Below the pieces are notes generated by a model that did no database searches, was not told the DNA's origin, and saw only the letters and a list, made by a program, of their open reading frames with translations. Shown piece by piece: positions 47,101-59,100 of a stretch of 64,000 bases of DNA. How positions within the stretch are numbered: the stretch's first letter is position 1; the number at the start of each line of letters is the position of its first letter. The translations under genes were made by a program, and so were the position numbers. The DNA is taken from positions 1,054,001 through 1,118,000 of the forward strand of contig JBAIAC010000156.1 in the NCBI GenBank assembly GCA_037349315.1. Reading direction: 5' to 3'. This DNA comes from Chelydra serpentina (lineage: Eukaryota; Chordata; Testudines; Chelydridae).

Positions 47101-50100
47101 ACAGAGGTAAAATAACCTCTCTGCCCCTACTCGAGATTCCCCTGTTTACACATCCCACTGCTGTCCTGGGCAACACCATATGGGGAGGAGATGAGCAGCC
47201 CTCAGTGGTAAAAGAACAGGTTAAGGACTATTTAGAAAAGCTGGACATGCAGAAGTCCATGGGTCCAGATCTAATGCATCCAAGGGTGCTGAGGGAGTTG
47301 GCTGATGTGATTGCAGAGCCACTGGCCATTATCTTTGAATCATAGAATCATAGAATCTCAGGGTTGGAAGGGACCTCAGGAGGTCATCTAGTCCAACCCC
47401 CTGCTCAAAGCAGGACCAACCCCAACTAGATCATCCCAGCCAGGGCTTTGTCAAGCCTGACCTTAAAAACCTCTAAGGAAGGAGATTCCACCACCTCCCT
47501 AGGTAACCCATTCCAGTGCTTCACCACCCTACTAGTGAAAAAGTTTTTCCTAATATCCAACCTAAACCTCCCCCTCTGCAACTTGAGACCATTACTCCTT
47601 GTTCTGTCATCTTCTACCACTGAGAACAGTCTAGATCCATCCTCTTTGGAACCCCCTTTTAGGTAGTTGAAAGCAGCTATCAAATCCCCCCTCACTCTTC
47701 TCTTCTGCAGGCTAAACAATCTCAGTTCCCTCAGCCTCTCCTCATAAGTCATGTGCTCCAGCCCCCTAATCATTTTTGTTGCCCTCCGTTGGACTCTTTC
47801 CAATTTATCCACATCCTTCTTGTAGTGTGGGGCCCAAAACTGGACACAGTACTTCAAATGAGGCCTCACCAGAGCCGAATAGAGGGGAATAATCACGTCC
47901 CTCGATCTGCTGGAAATGCCCCTACTTATACAGCCCAAAATGCCGTTAGCCTTCTTGGCAACAAGGGCACACTGTTGACTCATATTCAGCTTTTCGTCCA
48001 CTGTAACCCCTAGGTCCTTTTCTGCAGAACTGCTGCCCAGCCATTTGGTCCCTAGTCTGTAGCAGTGCATGGGATTCTTCCATCCTAAGTGCAGGACTCT
48101 GCACTTGTCCTTGTTGAACCTCATCAGATTTCTTTTGGCCCAATCCTCTAATTTGTCTAGGTCCCTCTGTATCCTGTCCCTACCCTCCAGCGTATCGACA
48201 CTAAACTGGGAAGAGTGGTTATCTGCAAACTTGCTAAGGGTGCAGTCCACACCATCCTCCAGGTTGTTGATGAAGATATTGAACAAAACCGGCCCCAGCA
48301 CCGACCCTTGGGGCACTCCACTTGATGCCGGCTGCCAAGTAGACATGGAGCCATTGATCACTACCCGTTGAGCACGACCATCCAGCCAGTTTTCTATCCA
48401 CCTTACCATCCATTCATCCAGCCCATAGTGAAAACCCGTAGTGATCGGGGAGGTCCCGGACAATTGGAAAAAGGCAAATGTAGTGCCCATCTTTTAAAAA
48501 AGGAAGAAGGAGAACCCGGGGAACTACAGACCGGTCAGCCTCACCTTAGTCCCTGGAAAAATCACGGAGCAGGTCCTCAAGGAAACCATTTTGAAGCACT
48601 TGGAGGAGAGGAAGGTGATCAGGAACAGTCAACATAGATTCACCAAGGGCAAGTCATGCCTCGCCAACCTGATTGCCTTCTATGATGAGATAACTGGCTC
48701 TGTGGATATGGGGAAAGTAGTGGATGTGATATATCTGACTTTAGCAAAGCTTTTGATGCGGTCTCCCACAGTATTCTTGCCAGCAAGTTAAAAATGTATG
48801 GGCTGGATGAATGGACTATAAGGTGGATTGAAAGCTGGCTAGATTGTCAGGCTCAACGGGTAGTGATCAACGGCTCGATGTCTAGTTGGCAGCTGGTATC
48901 AAGCGAAGTACCCCAGGGGTCAGTCCTGGGGCCAGTTTTGTTCAACATCTTTATTAATGATCTGGAGGATGGCATGGACTGCACCCTCAGCAAGTTTGCA
49001 GATGACACTAAACTGGGAGGAGTGGTAGATACGCTGGAGGGTAGGGATAGGATACAGAGGGACCTGGACAAATTGGAGGATTGGGCCAAAAGAAATCTGA
49101 TGAGGTTCAACGAGGACAAGTGCAGAGTCCTTCACTTAAGACGGAAGAATCCCATGCACTGCTACAGGCTGGGGACCAATTGACTAAGCAGCAGTTCTGC
49201 AGAAAAGGACCTGGGGATTACAGAGGATGAGAAGCTGGATATGAGTCAGCAGTGTGCCCTCATTGCCAAAAAGGCTAACGGCATGTTGGGCTGCATTAGT
49301 AGGAGCATTTCCAGCAGATCGAGGGAAGTGATTATTCCCCTCTATTCGGCACTGGTGAGGCCACATCTGGACTATTATGTCCAGTTTTGGGCCCCCCCAC
49401 TACAGAAGGGATGTGGAGAAATTGGAGAGAGTCCAGCGGAGGGCAACGAAAATGATCAGGGGGCTGGGGCACATGACTTACGAGGAGAGGCTGAGGGAAC
49501 TGGGCTTGTTTAGTCTGCAGAAGAGAAGAGTGAGGGGGGATTTGATAGCAGCCTTCAACTACTCGAACGGGGGTTCCAAAGAGGATGGAGCTCTGCTGTT
49601 CAGTGGTACCAGATGACAGAACAGGGAGCAGTGATCTGAAGTTGTAGAGGGGGAGGTTTAGGTTGGATATTAGGCAACACTATTTCACTAGGAGGGTGGT
49701 GAAGCACTGGAATGGGATACCTAGGGAGGTAGTGGAATCTCCATCCTAAGAGGTTTTTAAGGCCCGGCTTGACAAAGCCCTGGCTGGGATGATCTAGTTG
49801 GGGTTGGTCCTGCTTTGAGCAGGGGGTTGGACTAGATGACCTCCTGAGGTCTCTTCCAATCCTGATATTCTATGATCGCGTTAGCCCTTTTGGCCACAGT
49901 TTCACAATGGGAGCTAATGTTCAGCTGATTATCTGCCATGACCTCCAGATCCTTTCCAGAGTCACTGCTTCCCAGGCAAGAGGCCCCCATCCAGCAAGCA
50001 TGGCCTGCGTTCTGTTTCCCAGATGTATACATTTACATTTAGCTGTATTAAAACACACGTGGTTTGCTTGCATCCATTTTACCAAGCCGCCCAGATCACT

Positions 50101-53100
50101 CTGTCAGGGACCTGACCTCTTCGGTAATCACCACTGCCCCAGTTTTTGTGCTCGTTGGGGCTTCTGGGGGCGCGTCCCATGATTCTTAGCACTGCACTAA
50201 GCTGAGCCCGTCTGTGACTTCCTTCCCAGTGCATCCTGGGAGAACGTGGCTATCCTTTCATGCGGGGGATAGTGGGAAGGCTAGCAGCATCTGCGGCCAC
50301 GTCTCCACTACAAGGCGGTTTTGTTAGCAGCTGATGAGATGTGCTTGCTCCGGCTTTAGCCTACGCCCCATCTTGGGCCGGCTGGCTCGAGTTAGCAGCC
50401 CCGCCGCACGGGAGGGAGGGGTTGGTGCGCCGACAGGACCCGTGTTGGGGACAACACTCGCGTTAACTCTTCAGGGAAGACCAAGGCCGGGGGAAGTGGC
50501 CAGGCCAGGTCCCCCCGGGCAAGGGGGACTAGACAGCTCAGAGGATGGCAGGGGAATGCTCCCAAGCTGGTGAAGGAGTGTGGATTCCCCCTTCCTGTTA
50601 GAATTGAAGAGGAATCAGGTGTTCAGATCCCAGGGCAGGGAGGCTGGCGATATCGGTCAGGGATCCTAGCAACCTCCAAGGGAGGGAACCAAAAGCTGCG
50701 TGAGAAATCACGTCCACAAGTGGAGGGGAGCCTAGCTGGAAAGCACCTAACGTTCCTCTGCAATGCCAGCGGCAGTGACCTGCCCAGCAGGTAAGTGGCA
50801 GAACCCAGAACAGAATCGAGGTCACCTGGGTCCCAGCCCTGTCCTCTAACCGCTGTCTGCCGAGTCCCTCTGCCCTGCTCGGGGATTCCTCCCTGCCCCA
50901 TTGAGCTGACCCAGCGTGGAAACGCAAGGTGCTTTCTTGCCCTGGCTGCCCGGTAACGCGTTTCACTCTCTAGCATGTGAGGAAGGTTGGATGCTGGCTA
51001 AATGCGGCTGCTTCTGGGGTGGAAGAGAACAACTTGTTGCCGCACAGAACAGCATGCAGGGGGGACTCGGAGGATGCAGGGGTGAGCCTCTCTGAGTTAG
51101 GGGCTCCTTGATGCCCACGTACGCTGCGCGACTGCCCCTATGCAGCACAGCATGGCCGCTGGGCATTTCATCCCGAGGAAGACAGGACAGTTTAGTGGCT
51201 AGGGCTCTAGCATGGACCTTCGGTGGCAGTGTGGTTCAGTGGGAAGGGGGCCGGCAGTTTAGGTGTAAGCGACCTGGGTTCTATACCCAGCTCTGCCCCA
51301 AACCCCTGTGAGGATGTGGGCAAGTCACTTAGGGTCAGATTTTTCAAGGTATTTAGGATGCCGAATTCCTATTGAAATCAACGGGAATTGGGTACTTAAA
51401 TACCTTGTAAAATCTGACCCGTATCTGCTCCCAGCCTCCATTCCCCACCTCTAAAGTGGGGGTAATAGCGTTGTCCTGCCCTGAAGGGTATCACATAATG
51501 TGTGTGTTGGGTGTGTGGGCAGGGGTGTTAGATAAATTCCTTAGCTAGACAGATCAGAGCAGCTGGAATAGACCCCAAATATCCACACCCATCCAGCTCC
51601 TTTGTCGTTTCCCCCGCCCCCCCCCCCCCCTCTCTCTCTCTCACTCACTCACACGAAAAATCGCTGTTAGCAGTACAGGGCCTATGACACAGAATCAAGT
51701 CATTCTGATTCCATCTAGCAGAGAGCAGTGGTAGACATGGACATACTTCCCCTCCTCTCCCCTAACCTCACATCACCTCCTATTATTGCAGGGATGCTGG
51801 CAAGACAATAAATTCATATAGTGTTAAAAATAAAATGAACTCTTCCCTTCCCTCCTCCCCCCTCCCTCTTCCTCCCCCCAGGTTGTGGTGCGCTGGGATG
51901 ACTAATTATACAAACCTCAAGGACTGCTCTCTGGCCGGTTCCCTATTTTCGTGCTTTCTTCACCGGGGAATCTTCGGTCACTTTCCTTCTGTTTGAAACG
52001 GGCCAGCCTTCTTATCACTACAATTTATTTTTTTTCTCCTGCTGATACTAGCTCACCTTAATTGATCAGTCTCTTAGAGTTGGTATGGCAACCTCCATCT
52101 TTTCATGGTGTGTATACGTGTGTGTGTGTGTGTATACGTGTGTGTGTGGGTGTACGTGTGTATATATATACATACATGCAGTAGGAAGAGTATATAATCT
52201 TCCTACTGTATGTTCCACTCTATGCATCTGATGAAGTGGGTTCTAGCCCACGGAAACTTATACCCTAATAAATTTGTTAGTCTCTAAGGTGCCACAAGTA
52301 CTCCTCGTTCTTTTTCCCTCTGATGTGTCACTTTCAGGCTTGGGTCCTCCTATGCGAGCGCTAGGTGGCTGTTCGGGGGTCTCCCATCTGGCCTAGAGAA
52401 CAGTGCTTTGAAACGGTCACTGGCCCTTTAAAGGTTTCATTGTCCCACTGGCTTTAAAAAAAAGCTCCTCTGGAAGATCTAGATGTACGTCTTGCTGCCC
52501 CTTCCTCTGCTGGTGCACCTCACCCCCTGCCCTAGACGGGTCTGTCTAAGCGTCTTTCTCCAGCCTGGCCCAGTCCTTGGTCTCTTACCAACAAACTTTC
52601 GCAGGCAAGACCCGTCCAGCCACTGAACCGATCTAGTCATGTTACGTCGCCTTCAGCAGCCCGTGGTTAGCGGCTACTTCTGATCCCAATCGCCGCGGGA
52701 GAGTGTTGAGTTGGGACACCGATCGGTCAATAATACAGCATACGATGCAGCGGAGGAGCGACTGTCCATGTCCGCTGCTCACCTGTCTAAACGGGGCCAA
52801 GCGGCAGCGATTATGGCTGGCCTTGGCGCAGCAACGCCACGGCGGATGAGGCTGGATTGAGGGGGATGCGATAGGTCAACGGGCTTTAAATAGGCAGGCG
52901 CAGAGCCGGGTGGTGCTGATCCACCCCACCAGCAGGGGGCAGCGCTGTGCCGGGGCGGACACGCACACAAGGCATAATTCAGGTAGGGGGCAGCCGACTC
53001 TTGTCACTTGATTGCGAGTCTCGCGACTTACAGCATGGCTCTGAAAGCGTCAGCTCCTAGAGACAGGTGTCTACGCGAGCGTCTCTGCTTACACGATGCT

Positions 53101-56100
53101 TTTAAAATGTGAATTTCTAGCCCTTGTGGCTGCAGGAAAAAAGCTTGAAACTGACCCGAGAAGTGTGTGTTTAAAAAAAAAAAAAAAAAAACACCCAAAA
53201 GCCCCCCCCCCCCCCCCCCCCCACGTACACCAGTAGGTGAATTAAAAAAAACAACAACCCCCAACGGGAAATTCAGGGCAGAGGCACAAGATTTTGCTCT
53301 GGAGAAGCCCCGCCTGCAGATCATGACTACAGCGTGGCAGACAAACCCGGGCGAGGCAGCGTCTGGCGGTATCGTGGGCTCCCGGCCAGCCCTGCCGCGC
53401 TCCGTCTGGCGGTGAATTGAGCGAGTTGGGTCTTGCCAACTCAGCAGCATGGTGTGGATTCATTTGCAAGGTGCTTCCTGGGTGTCCAGTGGGGGTTTTT
53501 TTTTGTTTTTGTTTTTTTTTTCTCATCTCATAGGCTCCATCTCCTTTCTAACCAGGAAAGAAACTCCCAGCTCTTGGGAGGGGCTGTGCCCGAACTTGCA
53601 AGCGAAACCGTGGGCTGCCTGGCTCTCTGTGGCTCTGGTTTCTAGGAAGGCCGCATCATGTAAGAGAGGCGGGGAGTTTCCTGCCATGGCTAGGAACTTC
53701 TCTGTTGGAGGCAGAGAGGGTCGTGCCATTTAAGTCTGTCCTGAACCAACCAACCAGCAGAGGCAGCGTCACCTAGTGGGTAGAGCCTTAGGTTGGGAGA
53801 CCTGGGTTCTATTCTGAACTCTGCCCCTCCCCTGTTCTGTGTCCCCACTCCCTGCCTCAGTTTCCCCTCTGCCACACTGTCTTGTCTAGGCAGGACCCAG
53901 CACAAGGCGGACCCCGATCTCAGCTGGGGCCCTGTAGCTGCGACTGTAATAAACGCTGCTTGGTTCTGTGCTAGCTGTGTGTATCTGGGAATGGACGTGC
54001 TGGGGCTTGGGCCTCCGTTTCTGCCTGCAGCCAGAGCTGGGTGTCCTGGGTCAAGTCACTGCTGCCTCTTGTGCCTCAGTTTCCCCATCTCTAAAGCGAG
54101 GGTTGTGAAGTGCTTGAAGACTTGTGGGTGAAATGTGCTTTATTATTGATCAAGAGGCTTGGGCCCGATGGGTGGGTGGAAAGGGGGGGGGGCTGTCCCT
54201 TTAAAACCTCACCCCCACCTCCTGCTTCTCAGACCCTCACCTCCCATTGATGCTGTGCTCTTCCCCGTCTCCAGCCCCTTCCGAAGTCCCCTTTGAGCCC
54301 CTCTCCCTTAGCGCCGAGCCTGTCCCCACGGAAAGCAGTGTCAGGAGAGCAGCCCATCCGCAGCCAAGAGTGGAGAGTGCAGTTTGGGTGCATCCTAGAC
54401 AGCACCTGAGGCCCCAGCCGAGATCAGGGGCGGATCAGAGAGTCCCTGCCCTGAAGAGCTCGCAGTCTAAACAGACTAGGGGTTGAAGGGAAACCGAGGC
54501 ACAGAGCAGGGAAGTCAGACCAAGGTCACAGCAGAGCTAGGAATAGAACCCAGGTGTCCTGACTCCCAGCTCAGTGCTTTACCCAATCGGCCATGCTTCC
54601 TCTCCATGTGCGCCTGGGGAAGCCCTTCCAGGAGGGGTCCGAGGCACTGGGCATCCTGGCTCTCGGATCACAGGAGCGTGGCTGGTGGGGAAGGAAATGC
54701 CTCTTCTGGCCTCTCTGAGGAGTGGGGCTAAACAGCGCACGGCCCTTGAGGCTTGGCCCAGCCTCCCTGCGCTATGGGTCCTGCCAGTGCCCAGGGAGGC
54801 CGTGGGTGTGGATCCTGGCACCGGGGCATGGATCCTGGTCGCTCTCTAGGCTGCATGTGAATCTTGGCGCGCGGCCCCTGGTGCTCTCCAAGGCTGCGGT
54901 GGCGGCTGTGAATCCTGGCTCCCCCCACGGTGTGGATCCCGCCATGCTCCAGGCTTGGGAGCTCCTTTTCCCTTTGGGGTGGGATGGGGATTCCTCTGCA
55001 GCAGCCCCCCCCCCAGAGCAGAAGCGAACGTGGTGGCGAAGGCAGCCACCTCGTCCTGTCCCTTTTAAGGGGCAGCAGCCTCCGTTCACGCTGCGGGCAA
55101 GTGCCAGGCCAGACTAGCCTTTCTGCTAAGCCGATCTCTGCCACAGGCCGATCGGAAGCCACTGGCCTATATTTAGCGGGAGGAAGGAAGAGCCCCCTCC
55201 AGGCTGGCTCAGCCCCGGGGTAGCTGACAGGAAGAGCAGGCATGTGGCAGAGAAGTCCGAACCCAGCACTTTTCTTGAAAACCACATTACGGGGAGCTTC
55301 TCTCTCCTTGAGCCCATTTCAACTTAGGCTGCCTGTCTGTCCCTCAGCTCTGAGGGGGTGGGGGGGTCTCCAAGCTCCTAGCAGAGGAGTTTTTTGGTTT
55401 CTCTTCTCTTTTTGCCCAGCTTTTTCAGAGGCAGCTCACATTGTGCCTTGGAGTGAAATCCCACCAAAAAGCACCGTCCCGTCCCTGCTGTGGTTAGAAA
55501 AGGTTTTTTTTTTTTCCATTCTCATTATGCCCTCTTTTCTTCCACTGTCCCGGGGGAGATCTGGGTTTTCTTCTTCGCTGTGGGGTCTAATGGCTGGAGC
55601 AGTGGGAGATTGGGTGTCAGGACTCCTGGGTTTAAATCCTGGTTTAGTGCTACAGCAGAGGGGAAATTGGAAGTAAAGAATCTTCTCTTCTGAGCTGGGA
55701 GTAGGACCCAGGAGTCCTGACTCCCCCCCGCCCCACCTACTCAAACCACTAGATACCACTCCCCTCCAAGAGCCGGGGTGAGAACCCAGGAGTCCTGACT
55801 TCTTGTGCCCTGCTCTGGCTAGTAGACGACACTCCTGGGTTCTGTTCCCAGCTCTGGGAGTGAGGTGCAGTGGTTAAGCAGAGAGGACCTGGAAATCAGG
55901 ACTCCTGGGTTCTTTTCAACTCTTCCACTGGTTTACTATATGGAAATGATCGAGTCTGTCTTTCTTTCTTTCTCACTGTCTTTCTCTCTCATTGCCTCAG
56001 TTTCCCCATCTGTGACATGGGGATAACAGCCCTACCTGATGGGCTGTGTGGAGAAGTATATTAAAGTTTGAGGGGCACTCAAACGTTATGGTACCAGATA

Positions 56101-59100
56101 AGTACAACCAGACCAGATTCCAACGACTTTACAACATACTTCCAGCCGGGTTCAGTGAATCAGATGCTGGACTGAGACTCCTCAGAGCTGATTCTGTTCC
56201 CAGCTTTGCCGGTGATCTTGGACAAGTCACTTCCTCTCCCCCTACCTCAGCTGCCCCTCGCATTTCTGGCCTGGATTAGCTCACAAACAGTCTGGGGCAC
56301 AAAAAGTCTGCAGCTTTTCCATCGTCCTCAGGGTGGGGCAGGTAGATTTCTGTTGCTGGGACTTGGAGGGAGGGGCCTTCTAGCCTGATGGCCTCTCTGT
56401 GGCTGGTAACTGTCATGCAATCTTCCCTACGCAGGGAACCCCCCCTGCCTTTGTTTCCCAGGAAACCGCCACTCTACTGTGGTTTTTTTTTTTTCTTTCC
56501 CATTTGCAGGAATCTGGTGAAAAAGTATCTTCCGAAACGGAACACAAGAGAAGATCCAGAATCCAAGTAAGTGCCTCTGTCTGTCTGATCTTGGCGCGTC
56601 ATTCTCGTTACGCTAGTTGAGAAAGGCAGAATGAGAACCAAACACGGGGTGTTTCTAAGGACACAAAAGCCTGTCTAGGTATAAATGGTCCTGCCTCAGT
56701 GTGGCAGGGGATGGACTACTTGACCTTTTGAGGTCCCTGCCAGCCCTACGTGTCTGTGATTATAAGTTTAAAGCCAGACAACTTCAAGTTAGAAATCAGG
56801 CATGATGCTTTAATGGTTGGGTGATAAACCATTGGACCAACCTCCCCAAGGAAACGGTGGATTCCCCATCCCTTGATTTTCAAATCCTGGCCGGCTGCCT
56901 TTCTGGAAGGTGCATGAGGTCAGGAGGAGATAACAGAATAGCCCCTTCTGGCCTTCAACTCTATGAATTGCAATGGTTCAAGTTTCTTTAATAGATCTAA
57001 AGGCCAGAAGGGAGCATTGTCCTCTAGCCTGATGTACATAAAAGGCCAGAGAACGTCACCCTTTGGAACTCCTGGCCACAGGAAGTGGTTGAAACCAGGA
57101 ATTTAGTAAGTTTCAAAAAGGGATTGGACACCTTTACGTGGGGAGCAGGAATATCCAGAGTGATCATAATTACAGCTAACGACTATTCTGGAAGGGTTAT
57201 TCAACCTCAGGTGCTGGGATTTAAACCGCTCTCTAACAATTAGAGGCCTGGATGGGACTTGATGCGGGGAGCAGATTATCCTACATCCGATAGGGCGGGG
57301 TTTTTACACCTTCCGTCTAGTGCTGGCGCTGTCCGGACCCTGGACTCGATGGAGTCGACTGCCTGTCTGCTGCAGTCTGGTGAATTCCTGTATTCCTGCC
57401 CCAGGCCCATGACTTCTGATTAGCGCAGAGCACTGGAAAAGCTTCTATGTGGGTGCAGAGATGGGCTGGAACCTCTAAGCCGAACCCCAGAAACGTCAGG
57501 AGTGTCGGGCCATTGGATTTGATCTCCTAGTATCAACACTCTTCACCCTTTTTGGTTCTGATCTGAATTGCAAGGAAGCCCTTTTTGTTGTTTGCCCCCC
57601 AATTTTGGTGTGGGCTCTGCCCTTGGATGGTGGGGAAATTGACCGAGATCAGCTGTTCTCATGAGATCTGCCAGAAGTGGCAGAACACTTAGCTTGCCAG
57701 GCAGCCCACCGGAGCGGGTGACCCTGGCTAATCCAAACGTTCAGGCTGGGTCAACAACCTCCAACTCCGGCCCTAATCCAGCCCATCAGACGCCTTCCTC
57801 TAACCCTCTGCTCTGCTGTCAATAGCAAGACTGGCCACTTCCTTCGGAACTTTCCAGCCCAAAACGTCTTCCCCTTGCCATGCCTGCACGAAACAGGTGG
57901 CTGTTGCATTTACAGAGAAATCTGATACAAAACATACACGCGGTGGCTGGGGAAAACCCCTGTGACTTTTCCCGTTTTGTCCGTGGCTTTTTTCTGTGTC
58001 CGTGACTCACCCCGCAGCAGCGGTTCCTGTGATCCTGCGGGGCTGGACCCGGCTCCCCGCTGCGGGCGTCACCACCTAGAGCACCGGGTGACAGCACTGC
58101 CAAGCCCAAGCGGTGCACTGATCCTGTCCACCGGGTTGCCATACGCGGAGCCGAGCGCTGGGCCCAGCTCCCCGGGACACCGGCTGCCCGAGCCGCTGCT
58201 GCGGGATGAGTGCAGGCTCGGGTGGGACGCTTACTTTCCAGGCCCGCCACTGAGCCAGGATTACCATTGTGGTGCTGAGGATGCTAATAAACCTGCCAGG
58301 TGATCTGTCAATAGTAGGGCGCCCCCTGCTGGCTAGTTAGAGCGCTGCACCGGAGTGTTTGCAATAGGCTGTATTGAGAGACGAGGATGTCACTCTTTTG
58401 GATGAAGTAAGCTGGGTTCTGGGTTTGCAAAACCTCTAGTCTCAGTGGCTTTGGAGCGAAGTTCTGCTTCATCTAAAATTAAGCCATCTCAAAGCTCAGC
58501 TAAGACTCTGGTTTTGGTAACGGGGATTTCTCCTCTCCCTGCCTCATGATCCAAGGACAAAGGCGTTTTTTGTTCAATGAAACTTCAAGGCAGCACATTT
58601 AAAACGGACTGCAGGAAACACTTTTTTCATGTAGTCAGTGGATCTCATAGCTACAAGGTTTAGTAGGCTTAAAAGGAGAAGTGGGTGCTTTATTTAAATA
58701 ATAAGAAAAACCAGAGTTAGAATAACTTAAACAAACCAACCCAAATGTTTAAGAAAGGATATAAAGCCTCATGCTTCAAGGCATATGCCTCAGCCTTTAA
58801 CTGCTGGGGGGCTGGAGACATCTTTCCCCTGGTAGCAGGTTATCCTGTCATGCACTAATTGAGAGTTTCTTGCACCATCCTCTAAGGCAGCTCAGATTGA
58901 TTGCTAGATTAAGGCCAGAATGAACCGTTATGATGATTTAATAATACCCACATGGGGAGAAGGTTTTCGATAGCTGAGGCCTCTTCAGTGTAGCAGAAAA
59001 AAGACAGAACGAGATCTGATGGCCGGAAGCTGAAGCTAGGTAGAACCCACCAGGTACAGGTTTATTTAGATTAACCATTGGGCCAGCTCACGGAGGGACG

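Larger units (their letters stand above)
46690..50165 (-). mobile_element. Outer CR1 (antisense), split in two by a sense CR1
   Basis: The 3' part is 46690-47165 (minus-strand [20 protein letters not shown], then [12 protein letters not shown]). The 5' part is 49877-50165 (minus-strand [20 protein letters not shown], then TVAKRANA). In other CR1 copies the VAKRANA block is followed directly by GC(I/V)xRGISSR, so the two parts were once contiguous. The sequence between, 47166-49876, is a younger CR1. Confidence 0.8.

Noticed and set aside
47426..48490. A 354-residue host protein gene
   Set aside because: It is CR1 reverse transcriptase with a mutated catalytic motif and an ATTCTATGA-type 3' end.
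47338..49876. Twin-priming inversion of a single CR1
   Set aside because: The inverted piece and the right-hand sense piece cover the same part of the element, including two separate 3' ends, so two insertions are needed.
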